Shown: positions 33,997-42,889, counted from the stretch's first letter. The stretch: 53,208 bases of DNA from an uncultured Bacteroides sp. (GCF_949298305.1 NZ_CASFWU010000014.1:1-53208), one strand, 5' to 3'. Numbers and translations: made by a program. The notes: generated from the sequence alone by a model not told the origin.

Positions 33997-36045
33997 TTAC
34001 TTCACGATTTCCGGTTGCAACTGCTTCTTCAGAACAATGAGAGCACCATTCTTCTCCACGGCTCTATTCCATATTTCCTGCAACTGAGCATAGTATTCAG
34101 CTGGTAACTTATGTGCTTTTACTTGAAATTCGTATTTCAGATATACAGTCCTGTCCTCGCGACTAATCCAATAATTGAACAGCAACTGATTGTCTTCGGT
34201 TTTCACTTTACTGCCTTGGGGCATTTCCTCAACCTGATACCCTTCAGGAAGTTCTAATTCACACGTCAGATTCACTTGGTACGGATAGTCAAATTCAACA
34301 GGCAACACACGTTTAGTCTGAACAAAAGGCGATTCCACCAATTGCTTGAATATCATAGGATTGACATACAACATATCGCCTGCCTGCTCCAAAATCTTCT
34401 CAAAATCAGCTTCTTCCTGCAAAGCTCCACCGAAATGGTTCTCGGGTTCCGTTACCTGAACATTACTGAACACAAAATCTTCGCCAGTCAAACAAGGCAA
34501 CATTTCCCCACGTTGTTTTTTGCTGCGGTATTCCAAACCATATTGTCCCAACATGGTTACTTGCCTATGCCCTTTCAACTTTCCATCCAAGATAGAAGCT
34601 TGAACTCGAATAGCCAATAAATTATTGGAGATTTGCATAAGATTGACCCACCTTTTTTCTTCAGGGACATTCATAGCCAGCAAACGTCCTTTGTCTACTG
34701 CGAGCTCACTTGGAAGTACGTTGAACGTAAGAAGGGGCATCGAACTATCCAAATAAATAAAATCGTTCTTCTCTGGATTATAGACAGCCACTACAAATGA
34801 ATTAAACTTCTGAAAAGTAGGGAAGCTGACAGGAAGTTTTCCCAAAGAACGCCGGCTGAGAGCAACAGGATAAGCTTTCAGGCCAAAGCCTTTGAGAATG
34901 CTGATAAAGATAAAATTCAAATCCGCGTTAGTTCCACTTTTTTGCTTAACTACCTTATCTATATTATCGCAATAGAAACCATAATTTCCATTCCACGCCA
35001 ACTGACTCTTCAATAATTCGAAAGCGGCTTTAACTTTTTCCTCAAAAGGAGGAGTCTCACCATATTCCTGCTTCAACTTTTCAATTGCATTTTGAGACTC
35101 CACCACAAAAGGAGTGGTCAAACGCAACCATCTTCCAAATCCCTGATGCTCACTATCGAGCAATACCTTATCCACGTCCGCCCAGTTCTTACTATAAGGC
35201 TTATAACCTTCACCCGGGAAATTTGTTCCTTGCAAATCAAAACTCAATTGAATTCTATAGTCCTCAGGACACCAGCAGAAAGGTTCATCCTGACGCAAGG
35301 CCGGTAACTCGTGTGCTGTAAAAATATATTGCTCAGCGGGAATTCTAAAATTGCTTGCCACCTTACTTGGCCCACTTTCAACCGTGCTGACAGCATTGAT
35401 GACAGAACTTTCACGTTCTACCTGAATCAAATTTTTCCCTCCATATTCGATATTAAAAATCAAAACATTCGGAATAGTCACCATATACCGATTATACACC
35501 ACAGGAATTTCCTCCTGCATCATCCAATTTTCAATATGCGAAAAATAGTCAGAAGTTATTGTATAACTGTATTCTATAACCGTACCTTTCCGGACATTCG
35601 GAAGAGAAAATTTGCGTACCTTATAAAAAGAACTGATACGTTCGTCTGAAACCAGATTTTTCTTCAATGAAGATTTTACAATTTTGCCTTTTTCCCAATT
35701 GTAAGAACTTCCCTTCAAATCTAAAATAATGTCCTGCTCTTTATCACGTTCATCCGGTGCATAATAAGGAATACTCACATCGGCATATTCCATTCCCTCC
35801 GATTTCAGAATCTTAACGCGCACCCAATACTCGGTTGTCAACTGAAACTTTCCTTTATAAGTAAAATAACTTGTTCCTTCCTTAATCAGATAAACAGCAG
35901 AAGCTGTCGTGTCATTTTCATAGATTTCCATCGCAACTTCTTCTTTAGAAGGTTTGCCATATTTCATATTCGGTTCAATGGCATAAGTTGAACAGAGACA
36001 TCCGACTATAAACCATAAGAGTAATGTGCTGCAAATGTTTTTCAT
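33997..36045 (-). CDS. Secreted DUF3857/transglutaminase-like paralogue, probably without catalysis
   Basis: 682 residues from 36045 (MKNICSTLLLWFIVGCLCSTYA, signal peptide); an ATG 39 nt upstream would hide the signal. DUF3857-like N-terminal part (YWVRVKILKSEGMEYADVSI, GTVIEYSYTITSDYF), then a transglutaminase-like core. Where the partner has GDCKG this one reads GTNADLN near residue 370, with no Cys, and the NHVVL position reads NSFVVAV, with no His. It looks like a pseudoenzyme or binding partner. It lies just upstream of the partner gene in the same operon; both are AT-richer than most of the window. Confidence 0.75.
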   Translation of the reverse strand: MKNICSTLLLWFIVGCLCSTYAIEPNMKYGKPSKEEVAMEIYENDTTASAVYLIKEGTSYFTYKGKFQLTTEYWVRVKILKSEGMEYADVSIPYYAPDERDKEQDIILDLKGSSYNWEKGKIVKSSLKKNLVSDERISSFYKVRKFSLPNVRKGTVIEYSYTITSDYFSHIENWMMQEEIPVVYNRYMVTIPNVLIFNIEYGGKNLIQVERESSVINAVSTVESGPSKVASNFRIPAEQYIFTAHELPALRQDEPFCWCPEDYRIQLSFDLQGTNFPGEGYKPYSKNWADVDKVLLDSEHQGFGRWLRLTTPFVVESQNAIEKLKQEYGETPPFEEKVKAAFELLKSQLAWNGNYGFYCDNIDKVVKQKSGTNADLNFIFISILKGFGLKAYPVALSRRSLGKLPVSFPTFQKFNSFVVAVYNPEKNDFIYLDSSMPLLTFNVLPSELAVDKGRLLAMNVPEEKRWVNLMQISNNLLAIRVQASILDGKLKGHRQVTMLGQYGLEYRSKKQRGEMLPCLTGEDFVFSNVQVTEPENHFGGALQEEADFEKILEQAGDMLYVNPMIFKQLVESPFVQTKRVLPVEFDYPYQVNLTCELELPEGYQVEEMPQGSKVKTEDNQLLFNYWISREDRTVYLKYEFQVKAHKLPAEYYAQLQEIWNRAVEKNGALIVLKKQLQPEIVK

Positions 36046-36442
36046 AATTTTATTGGCTTTAAATGGAACAAATAAGGTTTTCAAAGCAGAATATGCACTC
36101 GTATATCCGGCGACTCACTCTAATATCATGTTTTATTCTCAACTCAGAAAGAAGGAACTTAAGTTTCGGATTTAATATTTCCCTGGTAGTTAATCAGTTA
36201 AGGAGTTAAGCCAATACATTGTGAGCTGTTTGTTTTTCTATTGGCTTTTAACTCCTAAGCCCGTCCAAGACGGGCGATAACTCCTTTTAAGTCCTGGCTT
36301 CGCCGATTTTCAATTCGGTAAAACCGAAACTTGCAGGAAGGAACATCCATCTTTCCCATCACCCCTGCAAATCTCGCCATTGCAAAATTTACAGGGGTTA
36401 ATGCTGATTAATGGAAACATACTTCCATTGAAAAGCCTTGCA
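36046..36442. other. Gene-free stretch with a clean MITE-like copy
   Basis: Holds the repeat at 36161-36332 and, beyond it, an ACCCCTG / CAGGGGT inverted repeat (36361-36367 with 36392-36398) and an AATGGA / TCCATT hairpin (36410-36429) that may mark the end of the gcvT transcript. No convincing promoter for the DUF3857 pair was found in the first 100 nt. Confidence 0.55.
36161..36332. repeat. MITE-like dispersed repeat, copy 3 (cleanest)
   Basis: 172 bp with perfect 9-bp terminal inverted repeats AAGTTTCGG / CCGAAACTT. The left part GTTAAGGAGTTAAGCCAATA is largely complementary to the right part TATTGGCTTTTAACTCCTAA. A CCCGTC-CAA-GACGGG hairpin follows. No coding capacity. Nearly identical over long stretches to 185-300 in copy 1. 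Confidence 0.8.
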
Positions 36443-37546
36443 TTATTTGCGGAAAGGCGGACGCACTACAACAGCTTTCAACTTACGACCACGCATGTCA
36501 ATACAGATTTCAGTGCCCGGTTTACTATATTCAGGCTTCACATAACCCATCCCGATACCGATTTTACGAGTAGGAGACATGGTACCTGATGTTACTGTAC
36601 CTATTTCAGCTCCATCGGTACCAAACAGGGCGTAGCCGTGACGAGGGATGCCACGCTCTACCATCTCAAAGCCTACCAGTTTGCGTGTAGTACCTTCCAG
36701 CTTCTGACGCTCCAGCATGGCACGGTTGGTAAAGTCCTTGCCATCTACGAATTTGGTAATCCATCCCAAGCCGGCCTCAATAGGCGAAGTCGTATCGTCC
36801 AGGTCATTGCCATAAAGACAGAAACCCATTTCCAAACGCAGGGTGTCACGGGCTCCCAGTCCGATAGGCTTAATGCCAAACTCAGCTCCAGCCTCAAAAA
36901 CAGCATCCCATATTTTCATGGCATCTTCGGGGTAGAAATAGAGTTCAAAGCCTCCTGCTCCTGTATAGCCGGTATTTGAAATGATGACATCCTTTACTCC
37001 TGCAAATTCACCATGCGTGAAATGATAATAAGGAATAGTGGATAAGTCAATGGAAGTAAGTTTCTGTAAGGCAAGAATGGCTTTGGGACCTTGTACGGCC
37101 AGTTGCGCCATACGGTCGGATGCATTTTCCAGTTCGGCACCCACAGTGTTGTGACTGACGCACCAGTTCCAGTCCTTTTCTATATTGGAAGCGTTCACTA
37201 CCAGCAGGTATTTCTCAGGCTCGTATTGATAGACCAACAGGTCATCTACAATGCCGCCATCTTCGTTGGGGAAACAGCTGTATTGCACCTTTCCGGGAGC
37301 ATCGGCCGTAACAGGAGTCAGCGCAGCCACATTGTTGGAAGTGACCTTCTGCAGGAAAGCAAGCGCATGAGGACCCTTCACCCAAAATTCGCCCATGTGA
37401 GAGACATCAAAGACGCCTACGCCCTGGCATACGGTGAGATGTTCGTCGATGATGCCCGAATATTCAATCGGCATGTTATATCCCGCAAACTCGTGCATCT
37501 TGGCACCCAGCGAGATGTGTTTTTCGGTAAACGGTGTTGTTTTCAT
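36443..37546 (-). CDS. gcvT: Glycine cleavage system T protein (aminomethyltransferase)
   Basis: Transfers the methylene group from H-protein-bound aminomethyl to tetrahydrofolate, releasing ammonia. 367 residues. Folate-binding and catalytic stretches: FDVSHMGEFWVKGP (catalytic Asp region), SNTGYTGAGGFELYF, GLGARDTLRLEMGFCLYGNDLD and a C-terminal beta barrel ending VRPPFRK. It lies 44 nt after pepT on the same strand, so is probably co-transcribed with it; gcvH and gcvP are not in the window. Confidence 0.95.
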   Translation of the reverse strand: MKTTPFTEKHISLGAKMHEFAGYNMPIEYSGIIDEHLTVCQGVGVFDVSHMGEFWVKGPHALAFLQKVTSNNVAALTPVTADAPGKVQYSCFPNEDGGIVDDLLVYQYEPEKYLLVVNASNIEKDWNWCVSHNTVGAELENASDRMAQLAVQGPKAILALQKLTSIDLSTIPYYHFTHGEFAGVKDVIISNTGYTGAGGFELYFYPEDAMKIWDAVFEAGAEFGIKPIGLGARDTLRLEMGFCLYGNDLDDTTSPIEAGLGWITKFVDGKDFTNRAMLERQKLEGTTRKLVGFEMVERGIPRHGYALFGTDGAEIGTVTSGTMSPTRKIGIGMGYVKPEYSKPGTEICIDMRGRKLKAVVVRPPFRK

Positions 37547-37590
37547 TTCTTGTAATTGGATTAAAGTTATTCTGTATTATCGCTCAAAGA

Positions 37591-38814
37591 CTATGCTTGT
37601 CCCACGATTTCTGCAATCTTCACAACGACATTCATAGCCTTCTCCATGCTCTGGATGGGGACAAACTCAAAACGCCCGTGGAAATTAAGGCCTCCAGCAA
37701 AAATATTGGGACAAGGCAATCCTTTGAAAGAAAGTTGCGCGCCGTCCGTTCCACCACGGATAGCCTTTACATGAGGTTCCACCCCAGCAGCCTTCATGGC
37801 TTCGAAAGCAATGTCTATGACATGCATCACAGGCTCGATTTTCTCCCTCATATTATAATATTGGTCACGCACTTCAATCGTGGCTGTACCTTCGCCATAT
37901 TCGGCATTGATAAAAGCCGTCAGACGCTCCATGCGTTGCTTGCGCTGCTCAAAACGGGCACGGTCGTGATCGCGGATAATATAAGATACCGTTGTCTGCT
38001 CCACTTCACCCTGGATACCTATCAGATGGAAGAAACCTTCGTAACCATCCGTATGCTCGGGTGATTCACTTTCGGGCAACAGAGCAATGAAACGATTGGC
38101 AATACGAATGGAGTTAACCATCTTGTTCTTGGCATAGCCCGGGTGCACATTGCGTCCTTTGAAGATTATTTTGGCCGAAGCCGCATTGAAGTTCTCAAAC
38201 TCCAATTCTCCGACTTCACCGCCGTCCATGGTATAAGCCCAGTCGCAACCGAACTTCTCCACATCGAACTTGTGCGCTCCCAAGCCGATTTCCTCGTCGG
38301 GATTAAAGCCGATGCGTATCTTGCCATGCTTAATCTCAGGATGCTGCTGCAAGTAGACGATGGCCGAAACAATTTCGGCAATACCAGCCTTGTCATCGGC
38401 ACCCAACAGAGTCTTGCCATCGGTCACAATCAGGTCCTCGCCTTTGTGGTCAAGCAACTCGGGGAACTGTACAGGTGACAAGACTATGTTCTCGTCGGCA
38501 CACAGTACAATCTCGCCTCCGTCATAGCCCTGCACGATGCGTGGAGATACATGCTTGCCACTCATGTCAGGACTGGTGTCCATGTGGGCAATGAAGCCAA
38601 TGGTGGGCAGGGGTTTATCAACATTGGCAGGCAAAGTGGCAAACAGATAACCGTTGTCGTCCAACGAAATTTCCTCCAGGCCCAGGCTTTCGAGTTCATC
38701 CTTCAGATAGCGGGCAAAAACCATCTGGCCCGGTGTGCTGGGGGTTACACCTGACTCCTCGCTCGATTGTGTATCGAAACTTACATACTTAAAAAAGCGC
38801 TCTACTAAAGTCAT
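37591..38814 (-). CDS. pepT: Peptidase T (tripeptide aminopeptidase)
   Basis: Zinc-dependent cytosolic aminopeptidase that removes N-terminal residues from tripeptides. 407 residues. M20-family metal motifs: IGFIAHMDTSPDM (His/Asp), TLLGADDKAGIAEI, GFNPDEEIGLGAHKFD (Glu-Glu), YTMDGGEVGELE, and the late AIRGGTDGAQLSFKGLPCPN. The start at 38814 (MTLVERFFKYVSFDTQS) matches the family N-terminus; the upstream in-frame extension is unlike it and runs into the neighbouring terminator. Confidence 0.95.
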   Translation of the reverse strand: MTLVERFFKYVSFDTQSSEESGVTPSTPGQMVFARYLKDELESLGLEEISLDDNGYLFATLPANVDKPLPTIGFIAHMDTSPDMSGKHVSPRIVQGYDGGEIVLCADENIVLSPVQFPELLDHKGEDLIVTDGKTLLGADDKAGIAEIVSAIVYLQQHPEIKHGKIRIGFNPDEEIGLGAHKFDVEKFGCDWAYTMDGGEVGELEFENFNAASAKIIFKGRNVHPGYAKNKMVNSIRIANRFIALLPESESPEHTDGYEGFFHLIGIQGEVEQTTVSYIIRDHDRARFEQRKQRMERLTAFINAEYGEGTATIEVRDQYYNMREKIEPVMHVIDIAFEAMKAAGVEPHVKAIRGGTDGAQLSFKGLPCPNIFAGGLNFHGRFEFVPIQSMEKAMNVVVKIAEIVGQA

Positions 38815-38845
38815 ATACTTAATATTAGTTTGGTTCTTTGGCCCG

Positions 38846-38896
38846 TAAAGATAAAAAAAGGGGCGTGAATTGCCAAGCAATCCACGTCCCTTTTTT
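38846..38896. terminator. Terminator of the PurF-like gene, overlapping the likely pepT -7 box
   Basis: An 18-bp stem with G-U pairs (left arm ends GGGGCGTGAATT, right arm starts AATCCACGTCCC) flanked by A6 and T6 (about 38853-38896), a bidirectional type. A pepT -7-like box TATCTTTA lies on the minus strand at 38853-38846, immediately beside the terminator tract. Confidence 0.7.
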
Positions 38897-38921
38897 CGTA
38901 TACAGTCTAACGAATTGTCAA

Positions 38922-40331
38922 TCAGAAACAGCTGCTTCCGTCAAAACAGTGCGTACAAATCTTGCACTTAGGCAATCCGATGGCCTCGACCAGTGTTTCC
39001 AGTGTATTGAAACGCAAAGAAGTAAAACCAAAGCGTTCACGCATGATTTCCACCATACGGTTATATTCGGGCGAACCCGTTGACGCATATTTCTCAAGGT
39101 TCTTGTTCTCGTCGCCTTCCAGTTCCTTGATGATGCGACGTGTAACCAGTTCCAGCGGACTCTTGGAAGCGGTGAAGCCGATGAAAGGACAGGAATAGAT
39201 GAGCGGAGGACAGGCTATCCGGATATGCACCTCCTTGACGCCATACTCGTAAAGCACCTTCACATTATCGCGAAGCTGAGTGCCGCGCACAATGGAGTCG
39301 TCGCAAAACAGCAGACGTTTGCCTTCAAGCATCGAACGGTTGGGAATGAGCTTCATTTTGGCAACCAGATTGCGCATCTCCTGCCGGCTGGGGGTAAAAC
39401 TGCGTGGCCACGTAGGCGTGTATTTGGCAATGGCCCGATGATAAGGCACTCCCTTACCTTCCGCATATCCCAATGCCATTCCCACGCCCGAGTCTGGAAT
39501 GCCACAAGCGCAATCCACTTCCGACGTATCGGTCTGCGCCATTTTCAGTCCGCTGGTAAAACGGACATCTTCTACATTACGGCCTTCATAACTGGACGTT
39601 GGGAATCCATAATACACCCACAAGAAGGAACAGATTTGCATCTTCTCCTCAGGCTTACGAAGTTGCTCCACACTGTCGGCCCTCAGTCGGACAATCTCGC
39701 CCGGACCCAGATAGCGGTCTATCTCATAGCCCAAATTCGGGAAACTGCTCGATTCACTGGTGGCAGCATAAGCCCCCTCTTTACGCCCGATGACAATGGG
39801 AGTACGTCCCCACTTGTCACGCGCAGCGATGATGCCATCCTCGGTGAGGAGCAACAGCGAGCAAGAACCCTTTACCCGCTTGTAGACATTCTCAATGCCT
39901 TCTACAAAAGTCCTACCCTGAATGATAAGTAAGGCAATCAGTTCCGTCTGATTGGTCTGTCCGGAGCTCAATTCAGAAAAGTGCATATTCTGGGCAAGCA
40001 AATCGTCTTCCAGTTCCTGAAGATTAGCAATCTTAGCCACCGTCACAATGGCAAAACGCCCCAAATGCGAGTTTAGAATGATGGGTTGCGGATCTGTATC
40101 ACTAATGATTCCGATGCCCGAATTTCCTTTAAACTTGTCCAACCCATCTTCAAACTTCGTCCGGAAATACGTGCTTTCCAGGTTGTGAATAGAGCGGGCA
40201 AACATCTTTTCCTCCTCATTGTACGTGGCCATACCACCTCGCTTGGTACCTAAATGCGAATTATAGTCCGTCCCATAAAACAAGTCGGTCACACAACCCG
40301 TTTTTGAGACTGTACCAAAAAATCCTCCCAT
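38922..40331 (-). CDS. PurF-like amidophosphoribosyltransferase paralogue lacking the N-terminal catalytic Cys
   Basis: 469 residues with both PurF parts: an N-terminal Ntn-type glutaminase domain (LGTKRGGMATY, HLGRFAIVTV, SGQTNQTELIALLI) and a phosphoribosyltransferase domain with PRPP loop LLFCDDSIVRGTQ near residue 345. Canonical PurF is processed to start with Cys (MCG...), the glutaminase nucleophile. Here the protein starts MGGFFGTVS, so that Cys is replaced by Gly and no propeptide-Cys is visible. The C-terminus has a cysteine group (Cys456, 459, 462, 468), perhaps an iron-sulfur site. It may use ammonia, act with a partner or be regulatory. Confidence 0.82.
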   Translation of the reverse strand: MGGFFGTVSKTGCVTDLFYGTDYNSHLGTKRGGMATYNEEEKMFARSIHNLESTYFRTKFEDGLDKFKGNSGIGIISDTDPQPIILNSHLGRFAIVTVAKIANLQELEDDLLAQNMHFSELSSGQTNQTELIALLIIQGRTFVEGIENVYKRVKGSCSLLLLTEDGIIAARDKWGRTPIVIGRKEGAYAATSESSSFPNLGYEIDRYLGPGEIVRLRADSVEQLRKPEEKMQICSFLWVYYGFPTSSYEGRNVEDVRFTSGLKMAQTDTSEVDCACGIPDSGVGMALGYAEGKGVPYHRAIAKYTPTWPRSFTPSRQEMRNLVAKMKLIPNRSMLEGKRLLFCDDSIVRGTQLRDNVKVLYEYGVKEVHIRIACPPLIYSCPFIGFTASKSPLELVTRRIIKELEGDENKNLEKYASTGSPEYNRMVEIMRERFGFTSLRFNTLETLVEAIGLPKCKICTHCFDGSSCF

Positions 40332-40376
40332 ACGTTTCTCTCTTTTATTTTGTAAATGTAATACGTTATATTATTT

Positions 40377-40556
40377 AAGTTTCGCAAATTCATTAATCGG
40401 GTCTGGTTAAGGAGTTAAGCCAATACCTTTTATGAATGGTAAATGATGAATAAATTTTTCATTTTTCATTCCTCATTCTTCATTATCTTGTCCTAAACCC
40501 GCTCTGACGGGCGATAACTCCTTTTAACTCCTGTAAGTTTCGTACTTGCGAAACTT
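40377..40556. repeat. MITE-like dispersed repeat, copy 4
   Basis: 180 bp. Left end AAGTTTCGCAAA (40377-40388), right end CTTGCGAAACTT (40545-40556), an 11-bp terminal inverted repeat. The right terminus also forms its own hairpin (AAGTTTCG..., 40535-40556). GTTATAT occurs just outside both ends (40365-40371 and 40559-40565), possibly a 7-bp target duplication. Internal GGAGTTAAGCCAATA and AACTCCTTTTAACTCC tracts match the other copies. Confidence 0.78.
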
Positions 40557-40634
40557 GAGTTATATCAGCGAACTTTGTCAAAAACAATTCCTATCCGATA
40601 CGGATTGGTACAATATTCAGGTTTCCATAGCTTT

Positions 40635-40722
40635 CTCTCCAAGCCTTTCCGGCATTCTCTCCGAGCCTCTTTGACATTGCCTCCGAGCCTCTTTGATGTC
40701 ACCTCCGAGCCTCTTTGACTAC
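40635..40722. repeat. Four tandem 22-nt units between dsbD and the PurF-like gene
   Basis: Units 40635-40656, 40657-40678, 40679-40700 and 40701-40722. Units 2-4 share an identical 16-nt core CTCCGAGCCTCTTTGA, separated by 6 variable nt; unit 1 is a diverged version (CTCCAAGCCTTTCCGG). The register is exact at 22 nt throughout. Confidence 0.88.
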
Positions 40723-40846
40723 AGCATACGATTTGTACCCTACAAGCTGCCCGAAGGCATTGAAGCGAGAGGTAGGAAACGCAGAAATCCAATCAACATA
40801 TTTTACCTGTCATCATGCCATCGGGATGCACAGGCTTAAATGTCGG

Positions 40847-42874
40847 TCACTCAGATTTGGCCTTCTTGTAATTGTCCAAACCGACCTGCAAGAAGTTTAC
40901 ATACAGGTCAATGTCCTCATCGTAAGAATAGGATTTGTTGAGCGGAAGCCCCTCATTGTCTATCAAGACATAGAATGGCTGTGCATTGGCTCCGAACTTC
41001 ACACGCTGCAGGTAACTCCATTTGTCGCCCACGGTACGCAAGGTACGTTCCTTACCATTCTCCATAATCTTCATGGGAGCGGGCAACGGGGTCTTATCAT
41101 CTACATAGAGCGTGATGAGTACATAATCATTATTGATAAGATCCGATACTTTCTGGTCTGTCCACACAGCCAATTCCATCTTACGGCAGTTGACACAACC
41201 ATATCCTGTGAAGTCCAGCATGACGGGCTTACCCTGACGACGGGCATACTCCATACCCAAGTCATAGTCAGTAAACTGCGCGTGAACCTCGTTGGTATAG
41301 AGGTTGAAATCCTGTGTCTTCATGGGAGGAGCAAAGGCACTGACCGCCTTCAGCGGGGCTCCCCACAGGCCGGGTACCATATAGACGGCAAATGCCAGCG
41401 AGGCCAGCGCCAGGAAGAAACGGGGGACGGATACTTTGGTATTGTCATCGTCGTGCGGGAACTTGATTTTGCCCAACAGGTAAAAGCCCAACAGAGCAAA
41501 AAGTACAATCCACAAGGCCAGGAAAGTCTCGCGGTCCAAAATGCGCCAGCCGTAAGCCAAGTCGGCCACGGAAAGGAACTTCAACGCAAAAGCCAGTTCA
41601 AGGAAACCCAACGTCACCTTAATGACATTCATCCATCCACCCGACTTTGGCATAGACTTCAGCCAGGAAGGGAAGAGGGCAAAAAGCGTGAAGGGCAGGG
41701 CCAAAGCAATGGCAAAGCCAAGCATTCCGATGGCAGGAGCAATCATATTGCCCGTTGTTGAAACCTGTACCAACAAGAAACCGATGATAGGTCCTGTGCA
41801 AGAGAAAGACACCAGCGACAAAGTGAAAGCCATCAGGAAGATGCTCAGCAAACCGGTAGTAGCCTCAGCCTTACTGTCTACCGCATTGCTCCACTTGGAG
41901 GGAAGTGTAATCTCGAACGCACCGAAAAAGGAAGCTGCAAACACCACCAGCATCAGACAGAAGAATATGTTGAAGATGGCATTGGTAGAAAGAGCATTGA
42001 GCGCACTTGCACCGAAAATTCCGGTAATGGCCAGACCCAATGTGACATAAATAACAACAATCGAAGCGCCATAAGTCCAGGCGTCGCGGATACCCTTCTT
42101 TTTATCCTTGCTACGTTTCAGGAAGAAACTGACGGTCATTGGGATAATAGGCCATACACAAGGAGTGAACAAGGCAACCAATCCGCCGACAAAACCAGTG
42201 ATGAAAATGTAAATCCACGACAAGTCTTCCTGCGAAGTGGTTTCACCCAAAGCATTCAGTTCGTCAATGACAGGGCTCCACAAATCATTGCCGGAAACGG
42301 CAATGGACGTAGGGCCGTCAGCTCCGCCAATGACACTGACAGCCTCTGTAGAGGCCGTATCCGCCGACGCTTCAACCGGCGCTGCAGCAACGGGAGCAGC
42401 GGCAGGAGCAGCCCCTTCGGCCTTTCCACTATAATTGAACTCTACCTGTGTGGGAGGAAGGCAGTTCTCATCGTTGCAGGCACCATACTCCAAAAAGCCT
42501 TCCACCTGATAAGCGCCACCAGTGAGTTTCAGCTTCTGGATGAACTGAACCGAGTGCTCGAAATAGCGTACATTCATCTCGAACATTGCGTCATAGCCCG
42601 AAATTTCCTTGCCTACGGGACGGAGTTTGCCAGCCAGTTCGGCTCCCGAGATTTTATCAATATTAAATGTGGCCGATATGGGACCACCGTCACCCAAGTC
42701 TGTAGAATAGACGTGCCACCCCTGGTCGATAGTTGCCGTAAAGACAATCTCGGCTTCGGTAGCCGAAACATTCTTCCACTCGCTCTTGAACTTCACCGGC
42801 TCCTGAATCTGAGCCTGTACGGCCATAGCCCCTGCAATGGCTATAAATAATAAGGAGAATAGAATCTTCTTCAT
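40847..42874 (-). CDS. DsbD-like thiol:disulfide interchange protein
   Basis: Moves reducing power from cytoplasmic thioredoxin across the inner membrane to periplasmic thiol proteins. 675 residues: signal peptide (MKKILFSLLFIAIAGAMAVQA), N-terminal sensor-like domain with Cys133/Cys138 (GACNDENC), an Ala/Pro-rich linker (152-175), a membrane core with paired Cys239 (FTPCVWP) and Cys359 (SFSCTGP), and a C-terminal thioredoxin domain with CVNC (560-563). The linker contains VIGGADGPTSI (181-191), a motif otherwise known from Na+-pumping decarboxylase beta subunits. It is 15 nt after the Dabb gene, probably one transcript. Confidence 0.92.
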   Translation of the reverse strand: MKKILFSLLFIAIAGAMAVQAQIQEPVKFKSEWKNVSATEAEIVFTATIDQGWHVYSTDLGDGGPISATFNIDKISGAELAGKLRPVGKEISGYDAMFEMNVRYFEHSVQFIQKLKLTGGAYQVEGFLEYGACNDENCLPPTQVEFNYSGKAEGAAPAAAPVAAAPVEASADTASTEAVSVIGGADGPTSIAVSGNDLWSPVIDELNALGETTSQEDLSWIYIFITGFVGGLVALFTPCVWPIIPMTVSFFLKRSKDKKKGIRDAWTYGASIVVIYVTLGLAITGIFGASALNALSTNAIFNIFFCLMLVVFAASFFGAFEITLPSKWSNAVDSKAEATTGLLSIFLMAFTLSLVSFSCTGPIIGFLLVQVSTTGNMIAPAIGMLGFAIALALPFTLFALFPSWLKSMPKSGGWMNVIKVTLGFLELAFALKFLSVADLAYGWRILDRETFLALWIVLFALLGFYLLGKIKFPHDDDNTKVSVPRFFLALASLAFAVYMVPGLWGAPLKAVSAFAPPMKTQDFNLYTNEVHAQFTDYDLGMEYARRQGKPVMLDFTGYGCVNCRKMELAVWTDQKVSDLINNDYVLITLYVDDKTPLPAPMKIMENGKERTLRTVGDKWSYLQRVKFGANAQPFYVLIDNEGLPLNKSYSYDEDIDLYVNFLQVGLDNYKKAKSE

Positions 42875-42889
42875 CTGCCAAATTCATTA

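Larger units (their letters stand above)
40332..40846. other. Gene-free stretch with a repeat element and a 22-nt array
   Basis: Holds MITE-like copy 4 (40377-40556) and the 22-nt array (40635-40722). The remaining sequence up to the dsbD stop has no recognised feature; no clean promoter for the PurF-like gene is seen between its start and the element. Confidence 0.6.
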
